Source: CAYJOG01 sp964371695 [NCBI: uncultured bacterium] (lineage in GTDB: Bacteria > CAYJOG01). From it: a DNA stretch of 5,143 nt. The notes beneath the pieces were generated by a model. It was not told where the DNA came from, searched no databases, and saw only the letters and a list, made by a program, of their open reading frames with translations. The stretch covers positions 1-5,143 of the forward strand of contig CAYJOG010000236.1 of NCBI GenBank assembly GCA_964371695.1, in the 5' to 3' direction. Made by a program: the position numbers and the translations under genes. Within the stretch, counting starts at the first letter, position 1; the number at the start of each line of letters is the position of its first letter. This document shows, one piece after another, positions 1-4,952 of the stretch.

Positions 1-252
1 GGCCAGGTCTGCCAGACCATAGATGCAGGCGAAATGCAGGGGCGTCTGGCCCTGGGGGTTCACGGCGTTCACGTTCGCGCCGCGCAAAATCAGCAGCCGC
101 GCCGCGTCGGCCTGCCCCATGCCCACCGCCAGATGCAATGGCGTGTGGCCGTGTTCGTCCTGGGTGTTGGGGTCGTCGCCCTGCATCAGCAGCGGCCGCA
201 GGGCGTCCAGGTTGCCGAACAGTGCTTCGTGATGCAGCGGGGGCAACTGCAT
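1..252 (-). CDS. Ankyrin-repeat protein (C-terminus beyond the left edge)
   Basis: The minus strand from ATG 252-250 stays open to base 1 and gives 84 residues. They read as tandem ankyrin repeats: a degenerate first unit (about 5-33, ending GDDPNTQ), a textbook second unit (about 34-66, with GHTPLHLA, LLILRGANVNA) and the start of a third (GQTPLHFA). Ankyrin repeats are protein-binding scaffolds; the partner cannot be read from sequence. There is no signal peptide or membrane segment, so a cytoplasmic location is likely. The start is supported by GAGG (261-258), 5 nt upstream, which overlaps the clpP stop codon. The 7-nt gap to clpP indicates co-transcription and probably translational coupling. 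A role as partner, inhibitor or substrate adaptor of the upstream protease is inference from position only. The repeat number and C-terminus are unknown because the gene leaves the window. Confidence 0.9.
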   Translation of the reverse strand, partial: MQLPPLHHEALFGNLDALRPLLMQGDDPNTQDEHGHTPLHLAVGMGQADAARLLILRGANVNAVNPQGQTPLHFACIYGLADLA

Positions 253-259
253 GGCGGCC

Positions 260-856
260 TCAGCGGAAGGCTTCCACCTTGTCGATCAGGCCATATTTCT
301 GGGCCTGCTCGGCACTCATGAAGTTGTCGCGGTCGGTGTCTTTTTCGACGGTTTCCAGCGTCTGACCCGTGTGTTTTGCGAGAAGCTGATTGAGCGTGGC
401 CTTGATGCGCAGGATTTCCTCGGCCTGGATGCCGATGTCCGTGGCCGGGGCCACCACCTGACCGCCGATGGCGGGCTGGTGAATCATGATGCGCGAATGG
501 GGCCAGGCATAGCGGTGGCCCTTGGCCCCCGCACAGAGCAGAAAACTGCCCATGCTGGCGGCCTGCCCCAGGCACACGGTGTGCACGTCGGGCTTGATGT
601 TCATCATGGCGTCATAAATGGCCATGCCGCTGGTGATGACGCCGCCGGGGCTGTTGATGAAAAACGTGATGGGGGCTTTTTTGTCTTTGAGTTCGAGATA
701 AAGCAGTTGCTCCACCAGCCGTTTGGCGCTGCGGTCTTCCACCGGCCCCCACAGGGAAATCCGGCGGTTCTCCAGAAAGGTTTTTTTGATATCGCCTTCA
801 AAAAAGCTCTGCAAAATGCTTTCCAGATCGATGTCGAGGTTGAGCGGGCTGGTCAT
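260..856 (-). CDS. clpP: ClpP-family ATP-dependent protease proteolytic subunit, divergent isoform
   Basis: A 198-residue serine protease of the ClpP (S14) family, close to the usual 195-207. ClpP forms a cytoplasmic two-ring tetradecamer that degrades proteins fed by a Clp ATPase. The catalytic triad aligns as Ser101 in GQAASMGSF, His126 in IMIHQP and Asp177 in TDRDNF. INSPGG (67-72), [10 protein letters not shown] and KPDV are also conserved, so it should be active. The N-terminal 30 residues ([19 protein letters not shown]...) do not show the usual axial-loop sequence of the RGERSYDIYSRLL type that contacts the ATPase, and there is no obvious propeptide. A two-residue insertion after IGG, relative to the E. 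coli protein, is visible. Core details (RRIxL, LLYLEL, QPAIGG) resemble second-copy ClpPs of PVC bacteria. No tig, clpX or lon lies nearby, which fits an accessory paralogue. AAAGGA (876-871) is the only ribosome-site candidate and lies 14 nt from the ATG, rather far. The ankyrin gene follows 7 nt downstream. Confidence 0.95.
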   Translation of the reverse strand: MTSPLNLDIDLESILQSFFEGDIKKTFLENRRISLWGPVEDRSAKRLVEQLLYLELKDKKAPITFFINSPGGVITSGMAIYDAMMNIKPDVHTVCLGQAASMGSFLLCAGAKGHRYAWPHSRIMIHQPAIGGQVVAPATDIGIQAEEILRIKATLNQLLAKHTGQTLETVEKDTDRDNFMSAEQAQKYGLIDKVEAFR

Positions 857-870
857 GGTGTGTGTGGGTG

Positions 871-876
871 TCCTTT
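871..876 (-). promoter_or_regulatory. Candidate ribosome binding site of clpP, long spacing
   Basis: AAAGGA on the minus strand overlaps the hydrolase stop codon TAA (877-875). It sits 14 nt from the clpP ATG, longer than the usual 5-9 nt. No other purine-rich site lies between it and the ATG. clpP may therefore be translated modestly, or depend on ribosomes terminating at the hydrolase stop 18 nt upstream. Confidence 0.45.
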
Positions 877-1627
877 AAGAATTTTTGGGCATTTTGGGGG
901 TTTTGAGGCCCGTGAGCCACTTCAGCAGCGCCTTGCCCAGTTCGGGGCGGCCCAGCATGTGTGTGCCGTGGCCCGCGCCGGTGAAGTATAGGGACTGTTT
1001 CTGTCCTCGAAAGGCTTTTTCAAGGGCAAGGGCCGACGCATGGCTGGTTTTGTCTTCGCCAGAGGCCGAAAGAAACAGGGGTGTTTTCAGACCGTTCAGC
1101 GCGGCGGCGGGCCGCACCCCCTTGTAATCCTCACCCGGCGAAAGCGCCGCCACGCCCGACACCCGGTGTTGTGTGCCCCCCAGAATGGCCAGATTTCCGC
1201 CGATGCTCGCCCCCATCACCGCCGGGGGCGGCGCGGTTTTGGCCAAGCGCTTGCCCAGGGCCGCCAAGGCGGCGCGCAGGTCGTTCTGCGCCACCATCTC
1301 CCAGTCTTTGGTGAGGAAGAATTTGTAATCCAAATCGGGCTTGCCCTGGTGCTTCACGCTCTGGCCGTGGCCCCGCAGGTCAAAGGCCAGGGTGCAGACG
1401 CCCCCCGCCGAAGCCTGTTGCTGAAACCCCGCCCAGTCGGCCCGCGTGCGCCCCAGCATGTGTATCAGCACCGCCCCACGGGCGCAGGGAGCCTTGCCCG
1501 CAAAACTGGCATAAAGCGTGACGCCGTCGGGCGTGGTGAGCTTGAGTTGTTCAAAAGTCGGCGGTGAACTGGCCAGGGCCTGACCGCCCAGCATGAAAGC
1601 GAAAAAAATGAATCCCCATTTTTTCAT
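875..1627 (-). CDS. Secreted alpha/beta hydrolase (esterase/lipase-like)
   Basis: A 250-residue protein starting at ATG 1627-1625. A further ATG lies 27 nt upstream, but the inner one is chosen because it has a strong ribosome site (GAGGAG, 6 nt spacing) and begins a clean signal peptide: MKK, a hydrophobic core WGFIFFAFMLGG, then ALA before SSPP, with cleavage predicted after Ala19. The mature part shows the alpha/beta-hydrolase order: LTTPDGVTLYA entry strand, HMLG (56-59) at the oxyanion-hole position, DLRGHGQS (83-90), nucleophile elbow GASIGG with Ser141, acid Asp192 in SASGED, and His220 in GAGHGTHM. It should act in the periplasm or outside the cell on an ester or similar bond; the substrate cannot be assigned. 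It overlaps glpK by 4 nt (ATGA) and precedes clpP by 18 nt. The glpK link makes a glycerol ester an attractive substrate, but this is inference. Peptidase- or thioesterase-like activity is also possible within this fold. Confidence 0.88.
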   Translation of the reverse strand: MKKWGFIFFAFMLGGQALASSPPTFEQLKLTTPDGVTLYASFAGKAPCARGAVLIHMLGRTRADWAGFQQQASAGGVCTLAFDLRGHGQSVKHQGKPDLDYKFFLTKDWEMVAQNDLRAALAALGKRLAKTAPPPAVMGASIGGNLAILGGTQHRVSGVAALSPGEDYKGVRPAAALNGLKTPLFLSASGEDKTSHASALALEKAFRGQKQSLYFTGAGHGTHMLGRPELGKALLKWLTGLKTPKMPKNS

Positions 1628-3081
1628 AACACTCTCCTCACGGCGGCAAGCCATTGTTTTTTGAGAACATCCCGTTCGGCTTTTTTCATTTTGGGGGAAT
1701 AGGTGACGGCCCCCTTGGCGGGGGGGGCCACGCTCAACCCCAGGGTGTGGCGCGCCAGCAGGGCGGCCCCCAGGGCGGTGGTCTCGGCCATGGCCGCCAC
1801 GCGCACCGGCGCGCCCAGCATGTCCGACTGAAACTGCATAAGGAATTTGTTGGACGTGACGCCGCCATCCACCTGCAACGCCTTGAGTTTTTTGCCGCTG
1901 TCGGCGCTCATGGCGTCCAGCACGTCCACCGTCTGATAGGCCAGCGATTCCAACACCGCCCGCACCATGTGCGCCCGGCTGCTGCCCCGCGTGAGGCCCA
2001 GAAAAGCCCCCCGCGCCTCAGGGTTCCAGTGGGGCGCACCCAGGCCCGCCAGGGCGGGCACAAACACCACGCCCCCCGTGTCCGGTACGCTGCGGGCCAG
2101 TTTTTCGGTGTCGGCGTAGTTCTCGATCAGCCCCGCCTGTTCGCGCAGCCACTGCACCGCCGCGCCGCTGATGAAGCTGCTGCCCTCCAGCGCGTAGGTG
2201 CGTTTTCCCCCCAATTGCCACGCCACGGTGCTGAGCAGGCCGTGCTGGCTCACGGACACCGTCGCGCCGGTGTTGAGCAGCGTGAAACTGCCGGTGCCAT
2301 AGGTGCATTTGGCCATGCCGGGCTGGTGCGCCCCCTGGCCATAAAGCGCGGCCTGTTGGTCTCCCACGGCGCTCAATATGGGCAAGCCCTTGAGAAAACC
2401 GCTTTTGATGACGCCATAAGGCGCAGCGTTGTCGCGGATTTCGGGCAGGGTCACGCGACGGTCCACGCCAAACAGTTCCCGCAGGCTGTCGTCCCAGCCG
2501 CCGGTGTGCAGGTTATAGAGCAGGGTGCGGCTGGCGTTGCTGGCGTCGGTGGCGTGGACAAGGCCGCCGGTGAGCTGAAAGATCAGATAACTTTCCACCG
2601 TACCCGCCAGAGCCTGCTGGCCCTTTTTCACGCGGCCTTCCTTCAGCATCCAGCCCCACTTGGTGCCGCTGAAATAGGGGTCCACGGTGAGGCCGGTTTT
2701 CTGGCGCACTTTTTCGGACAGGCCGGGTTTTTTCTTGAGGGTTTCGCACACTGCCGAGGTGCGCCTGTCCTGCCACACAATGGCCCGGCCCAGGGCCTTG
2801 CCATCCGGTGTAAAGAGCAGGGCGGTTTCGCGCTGGTTGGTGATGCCCACGCCGGCGATGTCGCCCACCTTGCGGCCGCTCTGGGCCAGGGCTTTTTTGG
2901 CCGCCATGAGCACGCTGCCCAGCAGGTCCGCCGGTTCGTGCTCCACCCAGCCGGGTTTGGGAAAGTGTTGTTTGAAAGGCACGTTGGCCTTGCCGAGCAC
3001 ACGCAACTGGTTGTCCAGAACCAGCGCCGTGCTGCCGGTGGTGCCTTGGTCGAGCGCCAACAGAATGGACATGTGCTTCAT
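1624..3081 (-). CDS. glpK: Glycerol kinase
   Basis: A 485-residue FGGY-family kinase (E. coli GlpK is 502) that phosphorylates glycerol to sn-glycerol 3-phosphate with ATP in the cytoplasm. The N-terminal phosphate-binding motif ALDQGTTGST is at 9-18 and PKPGWVEH at 41-48. Glycerol-contacting residues are present: Arg84-Glu85 in ITNQRET, Tyr136 in DPYFSGTK and Asp241-Gln242 in GDQQAALYGQ. YGTGSF (261-266), GLGAPHW (346-352), GLTRG and the adenosine-binding VDGGVTSN (404-411) complete the family pattern. Two oddities: the Arg that follows the TTSS motif in E. coli is Thr18 here, and the GGKGGTR loop that binds fructose 1,6-bisphosphate is replaced by SGFLKG, so that allosteric control is probably absent. 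The start at 3081 has only a weak upstream GGGGCGG; ATG at 3072 (Met4) is a possible alternative. It is the first gene of the minus-strand operon, and its stop overlaps the hydrolase start. Confidence 0.96.
   Translation of the reverse strand: MKHMSILLALDQGTTGSTALVLDNQLRVLGKANVPFKQHFPKPGWVEHEPADLLGSVLMAAKKALAQSGRKVGDIAGVGITNQRETALLFTPDGKALGRAIVWQDRRTSAVCETLKKKPGLSEKVRQKTGLTVDPYFSGTKWGWMLKEGRVKKGQQALAGTVESYLIFQLTGGLVHATDASNASRTLLYNLHTGGWDDSLRELFGVDRRVTLPEIRDNAAPYGVIKSGFLKGLPILSAVGDQQAALYGQGAHQPGMAKCTYGTGSFTLLNTGATVSVSQHGLLSTVAWQLGGKRTYALEGSSFISGAAVQWLREQAGLIENYADTEKLARSVPDTGGVVFVPALAGLGAPHWNPEARGAFLGLTRGSSRAHMVRAVLESLAYQTVDVLDAMSADSGKKLKALQVDGGVTSNKFLMQFQSDMLGAPVRVAAMAETTALGAALLARHTLGLSVAPPAKGAVTYSPKMKKAERDVLKKQWLAAVRRVL
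1634..1639 (-). promoter_or_regulatory. Ribosome binding site deciding the hydrolase start
   Basis: GAGGAG on the minus strand, 6 nt upstream of ATG 1627-1625. It lies inside the last codons of glpK (the Arg-Arg pair AGG AGA). This fixes the hydrolase start at the signal-peptide methionine rather than the upstream in-frame ATG, and supports translational coupling through the ATGA overlap. Confidence 0.8.
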
Positions 3082-3183
3082 TGTAACCGCCCCGCCGCAA
3101 AGCAGTGTGTTTTCAGCGCCCGTTCAAAAAGCCGTGAAGTGCTGGTCTCCCTTGCGGTGTCGGCTTACAATTTGTACAGAGTC
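3082..3183. promoter_or_regulatory. Divergent intergenic region, glpK operon and toxin-antitoxin cassette
   Basis: These 102 nt separate the divergent starts of glpK (minus) and the antitoxin (plus), so both promoters should lie here. For the plus strand, TACAAT (3166-3171) is a good -10 candidate, with only a poor -35 (TGGTCT, 3143-3148) at 17 nt. For the minus strand, TTGAAC (3127-3122) could be a -35, but the hexamer 17 nt on (TGCTTT) is a weak -10. No GlpR- or CRP-like operator was recognised. Confidence 0.5.
3166..3176. promoter_or_regulatory. Palindrome over the antitoxin -10, possible operator
   Basis: TACAATTTGTA is an inverted repeat with perfect 5-bp arms (TACAA, TTGTA) around one T. 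It covers the candidate -10 TACAAT. Toxin-antitoxin operons are commonly autorepressed through palindromes at this position, so this is a candidate operator. The arms are short and AT-rich, and chance occurrence is possible. Confidence 0.35.
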
Positions 3184-3414
3184 ATGGCGCTGCCACAGTT
3201 AAAACAAACCCGTCAGTCGCGCCTTGAGCATCTTGTGCAACAGCTTCGTCACCTTGAGGAAAGCCGACTGAAAGACGTGGAATCTCTGGTGGAAGCCCAC
3301 CTGCACGACCAACTTGAAGAAGCCGAATTGGTGGAATCGGCCACCCACATGTCCATGGACTCCCTTTCCCGCGTCTGGGCCAATGACGACACGCCGGTTC
3401 CGGCCAAGGATTGA
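3184..3414 (+). CDS. Candidate antitoxin of a PemK/MazF-type toxin-antitoxin pair
   Basis: A 76-residue protein directly upstream of a PemK/MazF-like toxin. Residues about 5-50 look strongly helical and charged (QSRLEHLVQQLRHLEESRLK, then HDQLEEAELVE). The end carries an acidic, probably disordered tail, SLSRVWANDDTPVPAKD. A Ser-Leu-Ser...Trp-x-Asn-Asp/Glu tail of this sort is common in antitoxins of PemK-like toxins, where it would occupy the toxin's active groove (family knowledge applied from memory). No AbrB or ribbon-helix-helix DNA-binding domain is evident. The ATG has no real Shine-Dalgarno site. If TACAAT (3166-3171) is the -10, transcription would start about 6 nt before the ATG, giving a nearly leaderless mRNA. 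The stop TGA is followed after 6 nt by the toxin's TTG in the same frame. The function is inferred mainly from context and the tail motif. Confidence 0.75.
   Translation: MALPQLKQTRQSRLEHLVQQLRHLEESRLKDVESLVEAHLHDQLEEAELVESATHMSMDSLSRVWANDDTPVPAKD
3406..3410 (+). promoter_or_regulatory. Ribosome binding site for the toxin
   Basis: AAGGA in the last codons of the antitoxin, 10 nt upstream of TTG 3421-3423. In the toxin frame the antitoxin stop TGA (3412-3414) blocks any earlier start and no ATG or GTG is suitably placed, so this site favours TTG 3421 as initiator. A rare TTG start behind the antitoxin would keep toxin synthesis below antitoxin synthesis. Confidence 0.55.
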
Positions 3415-3420
3415 GCCTCT

Positions 3421-3769
3421 TTGGACTTTTTGTTTGGTGATGTCATCTGGGCGGCGTTCCCGTTCACGGACGGCACGGGTGAAAAGGACCGCCCGCTGGT
3501 TGTTCTCTCTGCACGTTCGGTGAATCAGGCCCGGAACGACCTCATCACCGCCGCCATCACCAGCAAAAAAAAACCTGCTCAAACCCAGGCCGTTTGAAAT
3601 GGAAATCCTGAATCTGAAAGAAGCGGGCCTGATCGAACCTTCGCTCATCAAGCCGGTTTTCACCAGTCTCTCCAAAAACCGTGTCAGGAAAAAATCTGGC
3701 AGGTTGTCTGCCCCAGACCGCGAAGCGCTGCAACAATGGCTGTTTGAATTGATGCAGGATGACCAATAG
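3421..3769 (+). pseudogene. PemK/MazF-like toxin, reading frame broken at an A9 run
   Basis: From TTG 3421 the frame encodes FGDVIWAAFPFTDGTGEKDRPLVVLSA...LITAAITSKK, the N-terminal half of a PemK/MazF-type toxin. In this family it is a small beta-barrel endoribonuclease that cleaves mRNA, and the GDVIW, DRP and AITS elements match. After the A9 run (3565-3573) this frame adds eight unrelated residues (K, then PAQTQAV with the third Lys codon before it) and stops at TGA 3595-3597, for 58 residues. The +1 frame then continues exactly where a PemK protein should: NLLKPRPFEMEI, LKEAGLIEPSLIKP, SLSKNRVRKKSGRLSAPDRE and a final amphipathic helix to TAG 3767-3769. With eight A instead of nine the product would be about 115 residues, normal for the family. 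Both halves are otherwise undamaged, so the shift is recent, a homopolymer sequencing error or bypassed by transcriptional slippage. The gene is convergent with the channel gene, with 26 nt between their stop codons. Confidence 0.85.
3565..3573 (+). repeat. A9 homopolymer at the toxin frameshift
   Basis: Nine consecutive A, immediately after AGC, at the exact point where the toxin frame must change. Runs of nine or more A are known slippage sites for bacterial RNA polymerase and frequent sites of indel mutation and base-calling error. No Shine-Dalgarno-like stimulator just upstream or hairpin just downstream was obvious. Confidence 0.9.
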
Positions 3770-3795
3770 TTCCAGCCCGGTAAACACCAGTCGGC

Positions 3796-4779
3796 TTATT
3801 CCTCCACCCCTGACTTGGCCTCTGCACCGCCCCCCGGCAGGCCGGGCACGGAATAAACCACCCGCTGGGGATAGGGAATGTCAATGCCCTGCTGGCGAAA
3901 GGCGCTCTCGATGGCAAAGCGCAGCTCGCTCAGCACCAGGGGCCAGGTCCACTGGTCGCTCACCCACACCCCCAGGCGAAAAACAAACGCGCTCTCGCCG
4001 AACTCTTCAAACAACACCTGCGGCGGCGGCTTGGCCAGCACTTTTTCGTGGGCCTGGGCCACCACGAGCAGCGTGTCGCGCACCTGCTGGGGGTTGGCGC
4101 TGAAGGCCACGTTGATTTTCAGGTTGTGGCAGGTGTCGTGATTGCCCAGATAGGTGAGGTTGATGAGCTGGCCCGTGAGCAGGTCGCTGTTGGGCACGAT
4201 CACGTCCAGGTTGTCCCGCGTGTTCACCACGGTGCAGCGGGTGTGCACCTCTTTCACCCGGCCCTCCAATGTGCCCAGACGGATGATGTCCCCCACGGCG
4301 GCGGGCCGTTCTATCAGCAGAATCAGACCGCTGATGAAGTTCTGCACGATGTTCTGCATGCCAAAACCGATGCCCACCATGAGCGCGCCGCCGATGGCGT
4401 GAAAGGCCGTGAGATTCACGCCGGTGCTCACCAGGGCGGTGTAAAACGTGAGCACCACGATGAGATAGTGCGTGAGCTTGAGCAGGCTGTGGGCGGGGCC
4501 TTGCTGCATCTGGGCGCGTTGCAGCACAGCCCGCAACACCCGGCGCAGCAGCAGACTTAAAAACAGCCCCCCCGCCAGAATCGCCAAAAACGTGATGAGA
4601 CTGAGCGGCGTAAGCGCCAGGCCCTTGATGTGAAACAGCGGCTCACTCAGCCAGGGCAGCGCCTCCTGCGCCTGGGTCGCGGCCCGGGTGGCCATTTGCG
4701 GAGCCTTTTCGGTGAGGGGCCGGGCGCTGCTGAGCGCAGCGGCGGACGTGGCGGAAACGGACTGGCTGAGCGCGGCCAT
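3796..4779 (-). CDS. MscS-family small-conductance mechanosensitive channel
   Basis: A 327-residue inner-membrane channel of the MscS superfamily, near the size of E. coli MscS (286). These heptameric channels open under membrane tension and release solutes on hypo-osmotic shock. After an Ala/Ser/Thr-rich N-terminal stretch (1-50), hydrophobic segments lie at about 56-78 and 100-120. The pore helix (about 124-155) has the family's Gly/Ala spacing (AIGGALMVGIGFGMQNIV) and ends LLIERP. The beta domain follows (163-210: VGDIIRLGTLEGRVKEV, then VIVPNSDLLTGQLIN), and the cytoplasmic alpha/beta domain ends at GIDIPYPQ (298-305). A short Gly/Glu tail closes the protein. The ATG at 4779 lacks a clear ribosome site. 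Met29 (ATG 4695-4693) has AAGG 8 nt upstream and would give 299 residues without losing any recognised segment, so it is a realistic alternative. No partner gene is visible; it appears monocistronic. Confidence 0.92.
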   Translation of the reverse strand: MAALSQSVSATSAAALSSARPLTEKAPQMATRAATQAQEALPWLSEPLFHIKGLALTPLSLITFLAILAGGLFLSLLLRRVLRAVLQRAQMQQGPAHSLLKLTHYLIVVLTFYTALVSTGVNLTAFHAIGGALMVGIGFGMQNIVQNFISGLILLIERPAAVGDIIRLGTLEGRVKEVHTRCTVVNTRDNLDVIVPNSDLLTGQLINLTYLGNHDTCHNLKINVAFSANPQQVRDTLLVVAQAHEKVLAKPPPQVLFEEFGESAFVFRLGVWVSDQWTWPLVLSELRFAIESAFRQQGIDIPYPQRVVYSVPGLPGGGAEAKSGVEE

Positions 4780-4826
4780 GGGTGAAGAATATCACCGGGC
4801 GGTGTTGGCGCAGACCAGACTTAGCG

Positions 4827-4840
4827 CAATTCCAGAATTG
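4827..4840. repeat. Inverted repeat upstream of the channel gene
   Basis: CAATTC and GAATTG, perfect 6-bp arms around CA, centred about 55 nt upstream of the channel's first ATG. Spacing and symmetry would fit a regulator site or a small mRNA hairpin. No known regulator motif is recognised. Confidence 0.4.
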
Positions 4841-4855
4841 GTGGAGCGCCCAACT

Positions 4856-4878
4856 GGGCACGGCAAAAAGCCGTGCCC
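4856..4878. repeat. Perfect GC-rich hairpin (9-bp stem, A5 loop)
   Basis: Arms GGGCACGGC (4856-4864) and GCCGTGCCC (4870-4878) are perfectly complementary around a five-A loop. Neither strand has a T-run after the stem, so it is not a typical intrinsic terminator, although on the minus strand it lies downstream of the gene at the right edge. Its first bases can alternatively pair upstream (GCCCA 4848-4852 with TGGGC 4855-4859), so two structures exclude each other. Confidence 0.65.
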
Positions 4879-4882
4879 GTCC

Positions 4883-4906
4883 CCTCTCCCCTTTAATGGG
4901 GAGAGG
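4883..4906. repeat. Second perfect hairpin (9-bp stem, TTTAAT loop)
   Basis: Arms CCTCTCCCC (4883-4891) and GGGGAGAGG (4898-4906) are fully complementary around TTTAAT, only 4 nt from the previous hairpin. Pyrimidine/purine stems of this CTCTCCCC type recall dispersed REP-like intergenic repeats seen in many GC-rich genomes (recollection, not a search). There is no flanking T-run. Possible roles are transcript 3'-end protection, partial termination for the minus-strand gene at the right edge, or a mobile palindromic repeat. Confidence 0.65.
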
Positions 4907-4936
4907 TGAAAAACCTTTCCACTCCTTAAGCTCTGC

Positions 4937-4950
4937 CATTTTCGAAAATG
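4937..4950. repeat. 14-bp perfect palindrome after the right-edge gene
   Basis: CATTTTCGAAAATG equals its own reverse complement. It lies 2 nt past the TAG stop (4955-4953) of the minus-strand Gly/Cys-rich gene. As RNA it would form only a short A/U-rich stem, so a DNA-binding site or a weak end-of-transcript structure is as likely as a terminator. Confidence 0.45.
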
Positions 4951-4952
4951 CT

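Noticed and set aside
251-991. A 246-codon plus-strand open frame across clpP
   Set aside because: It is antisense to clpP, whose catalytic triad and motifs are intact; the translation has no recognisable domain.
1720-1727. G8 run in glpK as a possible second frameshift site
   Set aside because: The glpK frame reads correctly on both sides (SVAPPAKGAV), so nothing is broken there.
1654-3414. A 586-codon open frame on the plus strand, antisense to all of glpK and ending with the antitoxin
   Set aside because: glpK on the other strand has unmistakable family motifs. The antisense product is His/Gln/Ala-rich with no domain, as expected from a GC-rich gene read backwards. Only its last 76 codons (from 3184) are credible.
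3199-3675. A 158-codon minus-strand open frame opposite the toxin-antitoxin cassette
   Set aside because: It spans two unrelated plus-strand genes and shows no domain, while both plus-strand genes have coherent family signals.
3599-3769. A separate 56-codon gene starting at ATG 3599
   Set aside because: It has no ribosome site, and its sequence is the C-terminal half of the PemK-like toxin, so it is treated as part of the frameshifted toxin.
4856-4906. Tandem intrinsic terminators
   Set aside because: The stems are strong, but neither strand has a T-run directly after them; the only T5 is the loop of one stem on the minus strand.
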